Source of the DNA: Pseudozobellia sp. WGM2
GTDB lineage: Bacteria; Bacteroidota; Bacteroidia; Flavobacteriales; Flavobacteriaceae
Reading direction: 5' to 3'
Assembly: GCF_017810075.1 (NCBI RefSeq)
Contig: NZ_JADNYK010000002.1
Coordinates: 682,001 to 746,000, forward strand
DNA: 64,000 nt
Of the stretch, positions 6,472-15,330 are shown one piece after another; position 1 is the first letter of the stretch; every line of letters begins with the position of its first letter. A program made the translations under genes and the position numbers. Below the pieces are notes generated by a model. That model saw only the letters and a list, made by a program, of their open reading frames with translations, did no database searches and had not been told where the DNA came from.

Positions 6472-6777
6472 ATGAAAAAATTATTTATCACCACCGTATT
6501 CGCATTAGGAACAATGACAGCATTCGCTCAAGAGGAGCAAGCAACAGAAGCTCAAGATGCAGCGACTGAAGCAGTAGCCCAAGATGGTTTCTCAGAAGTA
6601 TCTTTGGAAGAGGTTCCTGAGGCAGTTACTTCAATGATCGAGACCAACTACCCAGGTGCTACTATCAACAAGGCACACAAGAACGAAGAGAGCCAGTACA
6701 AGATCGAGGTTTCTCTAGAGGACGGTACTTCAGGTGCCCTATTGGTCGATGAAGAAGGTAACGCTATCGAGCAATAA
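6472..6777 (+). CDS. Secreted acidic PepSY-like protein, paralogue 5
   Basis: 101 residues; third copy of the triplication. It differs from copies 3 and 4 in the domain at KAHKNEESQY, where the others have KAHMNEENQY. Same signal peptide and acidic close. It is the last array member: a terminator follows and the enhancer-binding regulator starts about 100 bp after that. Confidence 0.87.
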   Translation: MKKLFITTVFALGTMTAFAQEEQATEAQDAATEAVAQDGFSEVSLEEVPEAVTSMIETNYPGATINKAHKNEESQYKIEVSLEDGTSGALLVDEEGNAIEQ

Positions 6778-6818
6778 GAATAGAGATTCTTATCCGGGGT
6801 AAATCCCGAAAATATATA

Positions 6819-6850
6819 AAAAGGAACCGTAGAAATACGGTTCCTTTTTT
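6819..6850 (+). terminator. Terminator after PepSY-like gene 5
   Basis: AAGGAACCGTA and TACGGTTCCTT flank a GAAA loop, followed by more T. The stem is longer than in the two sister copies because the flanking A and T runs pair. Confidence 0.87.
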
Positions 6851-6954
6851 GTTTGCAGTAATTGGGTTTGAACATCTTTTAAGAGAAATTTAAAGGAGAA
6901 ACAGCTTTCTTGTGTTATTTTTACGTAAATAGAAATAGAATCTATATTTTCTGT

Positions 6955-8343
6955 ATGCCAAACCTTTTGATAATTGAAGATGATGCTGCCTTTTGCCAAA
7001 TGTTGCAAAAGTTTTTGACCAAGCGTGGTTACGAAGTTGAGACTAGTTTTACGGCCCCCGATGCAAAACTCAAGATAGAGAAAAATACTTTCGACCTCAT
7101 ACTTACCGATTTACGTTTGCCAGATTATGATGGTATACAGTTATTAACTGATATCAAACAGGTAAATCCTAAAACTCAAGTAATCGTTATGACCGGTTAT
7201 GCCGAAGTTGGTTCGGCGGTCAATGCGATGAAAAAAGGTGCCTTCGATTATATTTCTAAGCCCTTTACCCCCGACGAAATCGTAATGGTGTTGGATAATG
7301 CCCTAAAAGTAGAAGCTTCTGCGACAAACATCATTGCTGAAGAACTTCACGAAGATTCTGATACGGTGGTTGCCTCAGAGACTGATACCATTACCTCCAA
7401 TACCTTAAAAAAAGGGTCTAAAATTGTAAAGGGAATCAGTGAAGCCTCAAAAAAACTCGAAGACTATATTAAACTTGTAGCACCGACCGACATGTCTGTT
7501 TTGATTACTGGGGAAAGTGGCACGGGAAAAGAGGTCACGGCAAGGGCGATTCATGATAATAGCAAAAGAAAAGATTTTAATTTTGTAGCCGTTGATTGCG
7601 GTGCTATTCCGAAAGAATTGGCAACCAGTGAGTTTTTTGGCCATATCAAAGGAAGCTTTACAGGGGCGGTTGAAGACAAAGTAGGTAATTTTGAGGCTGC
7701 CAATAAGGGAACTCTTTTCTTAGATGAAGTCGGAAACTTGAGCTACGAAAATCAGATTCAATTATTAAGAGCTTTACAGGAAAGGAAAATCAAAAGAGTC
7801 GGTAGTACCAAAGAAATAGAAGTAGATGTTCGTATAATTACGGCAACCAATGAAGATTTAACCGATGTTGTGGAAAAAGGCACATTTAGGGAAGATCTTT
7901 ATCATCGTTTGAATGAATTTTCTATTGAAATACCTTCATTAGAAGACCGGTTTGAAGATTTGATGCTCTTTGCAGAGAACTTTCTTAATAAAGCAAATAT
8001 AAATCTTGACAAGAACGTACAAGGTTTTTCAAAGGAAGTTTGGGAGGCCTTTCAGCAATACCACTGGCCGGGTAATTTACGAGAACTTCAAAACGTTATT
8101 AAGCGTGCGGTACTATTGACCGTTGGTGACGAGGTCGAAGTTTCTGCTTTACCGAAAGAAGTATTACAGCCCCAGGAAAAAGTATCGGTGGCCGATGGCT
8201 TTTCGAAATCTGAATTTGAAAAAGAACGGATTATAAAGGCCTTAAAGAAGACCAATTTCAACAAGTCGAAAGCGGCCAAGTTATTACAGGTGACCCGAAA
8301 AACGCTTTACAATAAAATCAACCACTATAATTTGGACTTGTAG
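6955..8343 (+). CDS. Sigma-54-dependent response regulator (NtrC family enhancer-binding protein)
   Basis: 462 residues from the ATG at 6955; an upstream in-frame ATG at 6910 would add 15 residues before the receiver domain and is unlikely. Receiver domain 1-120 with phospho-acceptor D52 and K102; AAA+ domain about 157-390 with Walker A GESGTGKE (186-193), the sigma-54 contact loop GSFTGA (233-238) and Walker B TLFLDEVG (253-260); Fis-type HTH about 430-462. When phosphorylated, the family remodels sigma-54 RNA polymerase from upstream sites. It directly follows five genes with sigma-54-like promoters, so those are its likely targets. It is convergent with the hybrid kinase, overlapping by 26 bp. 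Confidence 0.95.
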   Translation: MPNLLIIEDDAAFCQMLQKFLTKRGYEVETSFTAPDAKLKIEKNTFDLILTDLRLPDYDGIQLLTDIKQVNPKTQVIVMTGYAEVGSAVNAMKKGAFDYISKPFTPDEIVMVLDNALKVEASATNIIAEELHEDSDTVVASETDTITSNTLKKGSKIVKGISEASKKLEDYIKLVAPTDMSVLITGESGTGKEVTARAIHDNSKRKDFNFVAVDCGAIPKELATSEFFGHIKGSFTGAVEDKVGNFEAANKGTLFLDEVGNLSYENQIQLLRALQERKIKRVGSTKEIEVDVRIITATNEDLTDVVEKGTFREDLYHRLNEFSIEIPSLEDRFEDLMLFAENFLNKANINLDKNVQGFSKEVWEAFQQYHWPGNLRELQNVIKRAVLLTVGDEVEVSALPKEVLQPQEKVSVADGFSKSEFEKERIIKALKKTNFNKSKAAKLLQVTRKTLYNKINHYNLDL

Positions 8344-10804
8344 CCAATCGCTCTTCCAGTTCTGAGATGAGTAGCGTTACTTCCTTTTTTAATTGATAAA
8401 ACCATTGGTCAAGGGTATTCTCTTCAATTTTATCTGAAGTAGCCAATTCCATTTTTTCTAAAATCGACACGCTTTGCGCAACCTTAAGCTGTCTGAACAT
8501 CGGTAGCATTCGGTGGGCCACTTGGTTTACCTGTTTGTAGTCTTTGTACTTTACCGTTTCTTCAAGTAGAGCCATATTGGTATCCGTATCCCTTAAGAAG
8601 GTTTGCAATACATCATAAATTGCATCTTCGTTAGTGCCCAAAAATGAATGAATAATATCTAAACTATAAAGGGTTGAAGTAATTTTCACATCTACAGGTT
8701 CTGATGTTTCAACTTTTGGCACTTCCTTTTCGGCTTCGATGCCCATAAGTTTTAACGTGGCTACGAGCTCACCTTTCGAAAAAGGCTTTTGAAGTACTTG
8801 GGTAAAGCCTACGCCTATGTATGCTTCCGGGCCGAGGTCTCTACGACCCGTCATGGCAATGATCGGCTGGTTTTTGTAGTGCTTATATTTTCCTGATTGT
8901 AGTTTCTTAAGAACTTCAAAACCGGTAACCTGCGGCATTTGTATATCGGTTAACACGATATCATAAGCGAGATGTGAATCTTTTTCTATGGAGAGAAAGT
9001 TTGTATACGTATGTGCTGTTATGCCCATACTTTCGGCCAATTCTCTAAGCATGTGAAGCAGTGCCGTATCATCATCTATGATAAGCATGCGTAATTTGGG
9101 TGCCATATAGGGCATCTCTTTATCTTTCTCTTCTACGGCCTTGGTGATTTCTAAGGGCAATTGAAGACTGAAGGTGCTTCCTTTTCCCAAGTTGCTTTCC
9201 AATGTCAATTTACCTTTCAGCAGTTCCGCTAGCTTTTTTGAAATGGTAAGCCCTAACCCGTAACCACCGAACTTTTTCTCGGTACTCTTTTCCGCTTGCG
9301 TAAATTCTTTAAAAATTAAGTGCTGCTTCTCTTTGGCAATACCTATTCCGGTGTCAGACACGGCTATCTTGGCAATTATCGCCTTACCTTTGCCTTTTTC
9401 TACTACGGCATCTACTTTCACATGACCTTCTTCAGTGAATTTAAAAGCATTGCCTAGTAAATTGGTAAGTATTTGGCGAATTCTAAAAGGGTCGCCCAAT
9501 ACAGTCTGTTCGAGTTGTGGGTCTATGTTCAATACCAATCGTAAACCCTTTTTTTTATGAATTTCCTGTAGGTTTTCGGCAGTTTCTTGAATAAGGTTGG
9601 CAGGTATAAACGGCACTTTCTCGACATTCAGTTTACCCGCTTCTAATTTTGAGAAATCAAGTAGGTCGTTCACCAAATTGCCGACATATTCTAAAGCAGA
9701 CTTTACATTGGCAATGTAGCCCATTTGTTTCTGTGACAAATTGGTGCTCTCCAATAGTTCTGAATACCCGCCAATAGTATTGAGCGGGGTGCGTAGGTCA
9801 TGACTTACGGTAGAAATTAATTGTTCTCTACTTCTTAAAAGAGATTCCGAGAACTTTTTCTCCTTCTCCAATCGAACCCTATAAGTTTGAACCTTCCAAT
9901 AATCTCTCGTTATCAAAAATGAAAAGATGGCTACGATAAAGAAACCTAATAAAGCGGCCAAACCGGCAATACGGGTGGTTCGTCTTAAAGTTTCTCTTTT
10001 CTTAAGGCTATTGTTGTAACTACTGACCATGACCTCTTGTTCAAAGGCCGCGATGATGTTGCGAAGCTGTTGAGAGAGTTCAAGGTCGTTTCTACTCATT
10101 TCTATCTCTTTCTGTGCCAATGAACGCTGCGAACGACTATCGGCCAGCTTGGCCTTTCTAATCATGTTTTTCGAAACGTTCAAAATTGAATCGACATAAG
10201 CCGCATTTTGAGTGGCATCTTGATCTTTGGGCGCATTGCTACTAAAAAGTTCGGCATAATCACGCAGCCATTTTTGTACCTCGGGCGATACCTTATCATA
10301 TTCCGTAAAAAGATTTTCAGCGGAAAATTTTCCTAAAGACTCCTCTATTTTATCGAACTCTTTTAAGGCTTTGTCTAATGAATTATTATTTGAACTGCGT
10401 ATTTTAAGTTTTTTAAGCTCACTGTTGTTGGCTACTTTTTCATTCAAAAGCACCTGAAGACTGTCCAACAGGTTTTTTGGTTCCTCCCCAAGCATTAATT
10501 GTTTAAGGGTGTCTATTTCGATTTGAATCGAATCGATTTTATTGGAGTAGGCCTCAAAAGATAGCTGGTTGCCATTTTGAATGGCCAATTTAGAGAGGCT
10601 TTCCGCTTCGTAAAGATTAGTTGCCAAAGAGCTGGTCTTGAGTAGCTTTTCATCATTATTGTCGTTGGTTTCGGTAGAAATATAGGTCTGTATCTCAGTG
10701 TATATAAAATAGCCGACTCCAGCGGTAAGAAGAGCCAAAACCAAATAACTCGCAACAATTTTTAAGGTGAATTTGTTCTTAGATCTCCCTGATTCGCTCG
10801 TCAT
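8318..10804 (-). CDS. Hybrid histidine kinase with receiver and Hpt domains
   Basis: An 828-residue inner-membrane sensor. TM helices at about 13-36 and 277-299 flank a largely helical, probably periplasmic sensor region. HisKA has H335 (SHDLRTP); the ATPase domain about 435-552 has N452, DTGIGIA (484-490) and GGYGLGL (513-519); a receiver domain about 572-690 has D620 and K673; a C-terminal Hpt domain about 715-815 has H764 (AHRMLP). So all relay stations up to Hpt are in one chain, and the final Asp is expected on a separate regulator. The convergent NtrC-type gene is the obvious candidate (D52). Confidence 0.93.
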   Translation of the reverse strand: MTSESGRSKNKFTLKIVASYLVLALLTAGVGYFIYTEIQTYISTETNDNNDEKLLKTSSLATNLYEAESLSKLAIQNGNQLSFEAYSNKIDSIQIEIDTLKQLMLGEEPKNLLDSLQVLLNEKVANNSELKKLKIRSSNNNSLDKALKEFDKIEESLGKFSAENLFTEYDKVSPEVQKWLRDYAELFSSNAPKDQDATQNAAYVDSILNVSKNMIRKAKLADSRSQRSLAQKEIEMSRNDLELSQQLRNIIAAFEQEVMVSSYNNSLKKRETLRRTTRIAGLAALLGFFIVAIFSFLITRDYWKVQTYRVRLEKEKKFSESLLRSREQLISTVSHDLRTPLNTIGGYSELLESTNLSQKQMGYIANVKSALEYVGNLVNDLLDFSKLEAGKLNVEKVPFIPANLIQETAENLQEIHKKKGLRLVLNIDPQLEQTVLGDPFRIRQILTNLLGNAFKFTEEGHVKVDAVVEKGKGKAIIAKIAVSDTGIGIAKEKQHLIFKEFTQAEKSTEKKFGGYGLGLTISKKLAELLKGKLTLESNLGKGSTFSLQLPLEITKAVEEKDKEMPYMAPKLRMLIIDDDTALLHMLRELAESMGITAHTYTNFLSIEKDSHLAYDIVLTDIQMPQVTGFEVLKKLQSGKYKHYKNQPIIAMTGRRDLGPEAYIGVGFTQVLQKPFSKGELVATLKLMGIEAEKEVPKVETSEPVDVKITSTLYSLDIIHSFLGTNEDAIYDVLQTFLRDTDTNMALLEETVKYKDYKQVNQVAHRMLPMFRQLKVAQSVSILEKMELATSDKIEENTLDQWFYQLKKEVTLLISELEERLATSPNYSG

Positions 10805-10949
10805 AGTTCATTTTTAAAAAAGCATCAATAAAAATACGTATATAAAGCCAATAGGGTTTATAACGAAGCGTTAATTGTTTGATACTAAATGGGGTTATGA
10901 GATTTTGAAAATTTTGTTATGAAATTAGAGGAGTCGCAACTATATTTGC

Positions 10950-11030
10950 CGCGTCTCAAAGGGGTGCTTGTATTAACGGGCTGAGATTATACCCAATGAA
11001 CCTGGGCGGATAATGCTGCCAAGGGACGCG
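10950..11030 (+). ncRNA. TPP riboswitch (THI element)
   Basis: The conserved blocks appear in order: AAAGGGGTGC (10958-10967), CTGAGA (10981-10986), ATACCC, GAACCTG (10998-11004), GGATAATGC (11008-11016) and AAGGGA. The closing stem is CGCGTC (10950-10955) with GACGCG (11025-11030). It sits about 105 bases before the TonB receptor start codon and should repress that gene when thiamine pyrophosphate is plentiful. The expression platform between 11031 and 11135 is not obvious to me. Confidence 0.95.
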
Positions 11031-11135
11031 ATAAAGTCGCTATTTGGAATTTCCAATGGTTTCTATGAAACCAAAAAATCATGTTTAACTTTAGAATAAT
11101 GGCCCCTTTTATTCGTGTCTAATTTTTTAGTACGA

Positions 11136-13418
11136 ATGAAACTTCATTTTACCATTTTCAATTCTAAGAGCACTGGTTTGGCCGGTTGTTCAATTCATTT
11201 CTTGAAAAATCAAAAGGGCCGATTCAAAAATCTCCTTACTACTGCGGCCTTGTCCGTACAAATCTTCACCCTTTCTGCACAAGACCAACAACCAACAGAT
11301 TCGCTCGAAGGTACTAAAGTGGTGTTGGACGAGGTGTTTGTACAGGCCGTAAGAGTGAACAAAGAATCGCCTGTAACCTTTAGCAACCTACGAAAAGAAG
11401 AGATTGCCCCAAGAAATTTAGGGCAAGACATTCCTGTTTTAATGAATTACTTGCCTGCAGTGGTCACTACCTCAGATGCAGGAGCTGGTGTGGGGTACAC
11501 GGGTATTCGTGTTCGTGGAAGCGATGCCACTCGGGTAAACGTGACGATTAATGGAATACCTTATAATGATGCAGAGTCACATGGTACCTTTTGGGTAAAT
11601 ATGCCCGATTTCGCATCTTCGACCGAAAGTTTACAGCTTCAACGTGGGGTCGGTACATCCACCAACGGTGCGGGTGCTTTCGGAGCCAGCTTAAATCTAT
11701 TGACCGATGCTATTGCCGAAGATGCCTATGGTCAAATTTCATCTTCAATTGGCAGCTTTAATACACTTCGTAACAATATCAAATTCAGTACAGGCTTGTT
11801 GAACGACCATGTTGAAATTTCAGGTAGATTGTCGCGAATTACCTCCGATGGGTATATCGACAGGGCATCTTGCGAGCTTGAATCCTATTTTTTGCAGGCC
11901 GCATATAAAGATGATAATACCTTGCTAAAAGCCATCATTTTTGGAGGGCACGAAATTACATATCAATCGTGGTATGGTTTTGAAGCCCCCTTTGTAGAGG
12001 CTTTAGGTGCTAATCCAAATATAAATGAGAATAGAACATTTAACGTCTCAGGGGTATATTTTGATGATGATGGTAACCGTCAGTTCTATGATAAAGAAGA
12101 GGATAATTATCGTCAAGATCATGCCCAACTCTTATGGAACCAACAACTTTCAGATACATGGAGTACCAATATAGCTTTTCATTTTACCAATGGCCGAGGA
12201 TATTTTGAACAGTTTCGTGAAGATGACGATTTTGCTACCTACGGGTTTGAAACCTTCATGGTCGATGGCGAAACTCAGAATACTACCGATTTGGTGCGCA
12301 GAAGGTGGCTCGATAACGAATTCTACGGCACAGTGTTTTCCGCAAACTATAACAAAGATAGATTGAACCTGATTTTAGGTGGAGGATGGAACTCGTATCA
12401 AGGGGCTCATTTTGGTGAGGTCATCTGGGCACGATATGCATCAAAAAGCAATATCAGAGATAAATACTACGACAACGATTCGAACAAGAGCGACTTTAAC
12501 CTTTACGCTAAGGCGAACTATAGTTTAGATGAAAAATGGAGCCTTTTCGGAGATTTACAATACCGAAGGGTAGGTTATACGGCCAATGGTGATGAAACCG
12601 GATTGGTAGATGATACCTTTCGTTTCTTCAACCCAAAAGGAGGTATTGTATTTGACCTTAACAGTAATAATAATTTTTACTTCAGCTATGCAGTGGCTAA
12701 CCGTGAACCTAATCGTAACGATTATGAAAGTGGAAATCCCAAACCCGAACGGTTGAACGATTTTGAATTGGGGTGGCGCTATGTTTCTCCGAAATTCCGA
12801 TTGAACGCAAATACATACTATATGCGCTATAAAGACCAATTGGTGTTGACCGGTGAGTTAAATGACGTAGGTGCTCCGTTACGGGCGAATGTTGGTGATA
12901 GTTATAGAGCAGGGCTAGAGCTAGATGCTACTATTCTTTTGGGCGAATCTTTTCAAATAAGCCCGAATATCGCATTGAGTACTAATAAAAATGTAGATTT
13001 TGTCTTTCAAAGAGACGGAGAGTTGCAAGATCTAGGCAATACCAATATTGCGTATTCTCCGAATATTATTTTTGGCAATCGACTTACTTATACTCCGCTT
13101 GATAACTTTCAGGTGTCATTTTTGACCAAGTATGTAGGAGAACAATATATGGGTAATATAGATGCTGAAGGTTCGAAATTAGATGCTTACTCCCAATCCG
13201 ATTTCAATGTTCAGTATACCATTGAATTTGACAGTATTTTAGAGAGTATTACTTTTTCTGGGTTGGTGAACAATTTATTCGATGCCGATATCATTTCGAA
13301 TGGGTATTTCTATACCTATGATGATGATTCATCTGGCACTGTTCAGACCATTGAGGGTGCGGGGTACTACCCACAAGCGGGGACAAATTTTTTATTGGGT
13401 GCTACCGTACTTTTCTAG
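11136..13418 (+). CDS. TonB-dependent outer membrane receptor, probably for thiamine
   Basis: A 760-residue receptor from the ATG at 11136; a GTG at 11115 is an alternative start. The leader is long, with a hydrophobic stretch near 42-55 ending LSAQ, so the true start may be even later. The plug domain runs about 75-200 (LPAVVTTSDAGAGVGYTGIRV, then the IRVRGSD and INGIPYNDAESHG motifs), followed by a beta-barrel with a terminal aromatic residue (ATVLF). Receptors of this type behind TPP riboswitches are proposed thiamine importers in Bacteroidota (often called OMR1). With the PnuT-like carrier at 0.7 kb it would give a route across both membranes. Confidence 0.9.
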   Translation: MKLHFTIFNSKSTGLAGCSIHFLKNQKGRFKNLLTTAALSVQIFTLSAQDQQPTDSLEGTKVVLDEVFVQAVRVNKESPVTFSNLRKEEIAPRNLGQDIPVLMNYLPAVVTTSDAGAGVGYTGIRVRGSDATRVNVTINGIPYNDAESHGTFWVNMPDFASSTESLQLQRGVGTSTNGAGAFGASLNLLTDAIAEDAYGQISSSIGSFNTLRNNIKFSTGLLNDHVEISGRLSRITSDGYIDRASCELESYFLQAAYKDDNTLLKAIIFGGHEITYQSWYGFEAPFVEALGANPNINENRTFNVSGVYFDDDGNRQFYDKEEDNYRQDHAQLLWNQQLSDTWSTNIAFHFTNGRGYFEQFREDDDFATYGFETFMVDGETQNTTDLVRRRWLDNEFYGTVFSANYNKDRLNLILGGGWNSYQGAHFGEVIWARYASKSNIRDKYYDNDSNKSDFNLYAKANYSLDEKWSLFGDLQYRRVGYTANGDETGLVDDTFRFFNPKGGIVFDLNSNNNFYFSYAVANREPNRNDYESGNPKPERLNDFELGWRYVSPKFRLNANTYYMRYKDQLVLTGELNDVGAPLRANVGDSYRAGLELDATILLGESFQISPNIALSTNKNVDFVFQRDGELQDLGNTNIAYSPNIIFGNRLTYTPLDNFQVSFLTKYVGEQYMGNIDAEGSKLDAYSQSDFNVQYTIEFDSILESITFSGLVNNLFDADIISNGYFYTYDDDSSGTVQTIEGAGYYPQAGTNFLLGATVLF

Positions 13419-13441
13419 AAAGTATTATAGTATTAATTGGA

Positions 13442-13471
13442 GCCACTGACCTTGAGGTTGGTGGCTTTTTT
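13442..13471 (+). terminator. Terminator after the thiamine receptor gene
   Basis: GCCACTGACC and GGTTGGTGGC pair (two G-U wobbles) around a TTGA loop, followed by six T. Confidence 0.85.
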
Positions 13472-13603
13472 ATAAATATTATTTCATTAGATTCAACGCT
13501 TCAGCGAAATAAAATTCTCAAAACTCTTAACTTTAGCTTTCTTTCATTTGAATACTTAAGTAATAGATATTCATTAAAGAGTTCAACTTAACTGATAAAT
13601 CTA

Positions 13604-14590
13604 ATGGAAAATACCGATCAAAAAACCATTCGCTGGGGCATTATTGGTTGCGGAGACGTTACCGAAGTAAAAAGTGGTCCTGCCTATCAACAGACCGAGG
13701 GTTTCGAAATAGTGGCCGTAATGCGCCGTAATGCTGAAAAAGCGGCAGACTATGCCCGAAGGCACAATATAGCGAAGCACTACTCCGATGCCGATGAACT
13801 TATTGCCGATGCTGAGGTCGATGCCGTATATATCGCTACTCCTCCCGATAGTCATAAACTCTACGCACTTAAGGTAGCTGAGGCAGGTAAGCCTTGTTGT
13901 ATCGAAAAACCTTTGGCCCCTAGTTATGAAGATAGTTTGGCGGTATATGAAGCGTTCGAGAAAAAGAAATTGCCATTGTTTGTGGCTTACTACCGAAGAA
14001 ATTTACCCCGTTTTTGGAAAGTTAAGGAATGGCTTGAAAATAATGCTATCGGTGAAGTACGCCATGTACGTTGGTTTTTGAGTAAGCCCCCTAGTGAGGT
14101 AGATTTAAGCGGAGAGCACAATTGGCGTACCGATGCTAAGGTAGCCCCCGGCGGGTATTTTGATGATTTGGCAAGTCACGGACTTGACCTGTTCGCTTAC
14201 CTATTGGGAGATTATAAAGAGGTTTTTGGTATTTCCCTCAACCAACAAGGGCTCTATTCGGCCAAAGATGCCATTACGGGTACTTGGCGGCATCAAAATG
14301 GGGTTACCGGTGAAGGAACATGGAATTTTGGTTGCGACCGTAGAGAAGATATTGTCGAGATTTTCGGCAGTAAAGGTAAAATCAGCTTTGCCATTTTTGA
14401 AGAAGAAGACATCGTACTTCAAAATCAAGATGGGGAAACGAGAGAATTTATCGAACACCCCAAGCATGTACAAGAGCATCATGTAGCCAGTATGAAAGAA
14501 GATTTGTTCGGTGGCGAAAAGCATCCGTCTACCGGTAAGACAGCACTCCATACAAGTTGGGTGATGGACAAAATTTTGGGTAATATTTAA
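13604..14590 (+). CDS. Gfo/Idh/MocA family oxidoreductase
   Basis: A 328-residue cytoplasmic NAD(P)-dependent dehydrogenase. The Rossmann domain has WGIIGCGDV (11-19) and ends at the EKP motif (CIEKPLAP, about 103-110). The C-terminal sheet domain carries GGYFDDLASHGLDL (about 184-197), the family's active-site G-G-x-x-x-D-x-x-x-H pattern. Substrates in the family are sugars, inositols or related alcohols; nothing nearby narrows this down. It stands alone, with a terminator before it and the TIM-barrel gene 73 bp after. Confidence 0.9.
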   Translation: MENTDQKTIRWGIIGCGDVTEVKSGPAYQQTEGFEIVAVMRRNAEKAADYARRHNIAKHYSDADELIADAEVDAVYIATPPDSHKLYALKVAEAGKPCCIEKPLAPSYEDSLAVYEAFEKKKLPLFVAYYRRNLPRFWKVKEWLENNAIGEVRHVRWFLSKPPSEVDLSGEHNWRTDAKVAPGGYFDDLASHGLDLFAYLLGDYKEVFGISLNQQGLYSAKDAITGTWRHQNGVTGEGTWNFGCDRREDIVEIFGSKGKISFAIFEEEDIVLQNQDGETREFIEHPKHVQEHHVASMKEDLFGGEKHPSTGKTALHTSWVMDKILGNI

Positions 14591-14663
14591 GACCTTCCGT
14601 GTCTTTTTCTGTACTACTTTTAGTATACCTGCTTATAGTGCAATAGGTGGTATAAGAACTGCT

Positions 14664-15323
14664 ATGGAAAAAATACCCGAGTTTGGGAGCAAGCTTCGAA
14701 AGAACATTGTAGCGATACCGGAAGTAATTAACAGCTGTTCGGGCATTCGGGTTTTTGGTCAACTGCTGAAATCTTTTCTATTCAGTACCGACGTGGCCAT
14801 TATTCGAAATACGAATGCGAATGCTATCATCGCCGTATATCCTTTTACTCCGCAGCCTGCAATCTCCCAAGCCTTGATTTTAGCTGCCGATAAACCTATT
14901 TTTTGTGGGGTTGGAGGCGGTATAACCACTGGCGACCGTTCCGTAGAGCTCGCAAGCCATGCTGAATTTCAAGGGGCGCTCGGGGTAGTCTTGAACAAGC
15001 CCGCTCCCAACGATCTGATAAAACGCCTAAAAGACAAAATAGATATTCCGGTTACCGTGACCGTGGTCTCCGAAAAGGATGACTTCAAGGGTCGATTGAA
15101 TGCCGGAGTTGATATTTTTAATGTCTCTGGAGCGGTTAACACCGCCGATATAGTGAAGCGAATTCGAGATATCAATGACCAAGTGGCGATTATAGCCACT
15201 GGGGGCAAAACCGATGAAACCATTCGGCAGGCTATTCTTTCAGGGGCGAATGCCATATCGTACACGCCACCTTCTACCGGCGACCTTTTTAAAACGACTA
15301 TGGAGAAGTATCGTAATGAATAA
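14664..15323 (+). CDS. TIM-barrel (aldolase-like) protein of unknown function
   Basis: A 219-residue soluble protein. Repeating beta-alpha units and glycine-rich strand ends (PIFCGVGGGITTGDR near 86-100, GVDIFNVSGAVN near 149-160, IATGGKTDETIRQAI near 177-191) indicate a phosphate-binding TIM barrel like those of KDPG aldolase or HisA-type enzymes. The lysine and other catalytic residues cannot be placed with confidence, so no reaction is assigned. It follows the Gfo/Idh/MocA gene in the same direction and is convergent with a lipoprotein gene 7 bp away. Confidence 0.7.
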   Translation: MEKIPEFGSKLRKNIVAIPEVINSCSGIRVFGQLLKSFLFSTDVAIIRNTNANAIIAVYPFTPQPAISQALILAADKPIFCGVGGGITTGDRSVELASHAEFQGALGVVLNKPAPNDLIKRLKDKIDIPVTVTVVSEKDDFKGRLNAGVDIFNVSGAVNTADIVKRIRDINDQVAIIATGGKTDETIRQAILSGANAISYTPPSTGDLFKTTMEKYRNE

Positions 15324-15330
15324 ATATGTT

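Larger units (their letters stand above)
5055..6850 (+). repeat. Tandem triplication of the PepSY-like transcription unit (about 708 bp per unit)
   Basis: The genes at 5055, 5763 and 6472 start 708 and 709 bp apart. Coding regions and terminators are nearly identical in all three. The whole intergenic stretch from terminator to promoter is also nearly identical between copies 4 and 5 (5434-5762 and 6144-6471), including the TACMCA array. The DNA upstream of copy 3 is more diverged, and similarity stops just past the last terminator at about 6850. This looks like a recent unequal-crossover duplication of a complete regulated unit. Confidence 0.88.

Noticed and set aside
5055-6850. CRISPR array or integron cassettes suggested by the regular repeats
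   Set aside because: The repeated unit is 708 bp and contains a complete gene, promoter and terminator. There are no short repeats with unique spacers, no cas genes and no integrase.
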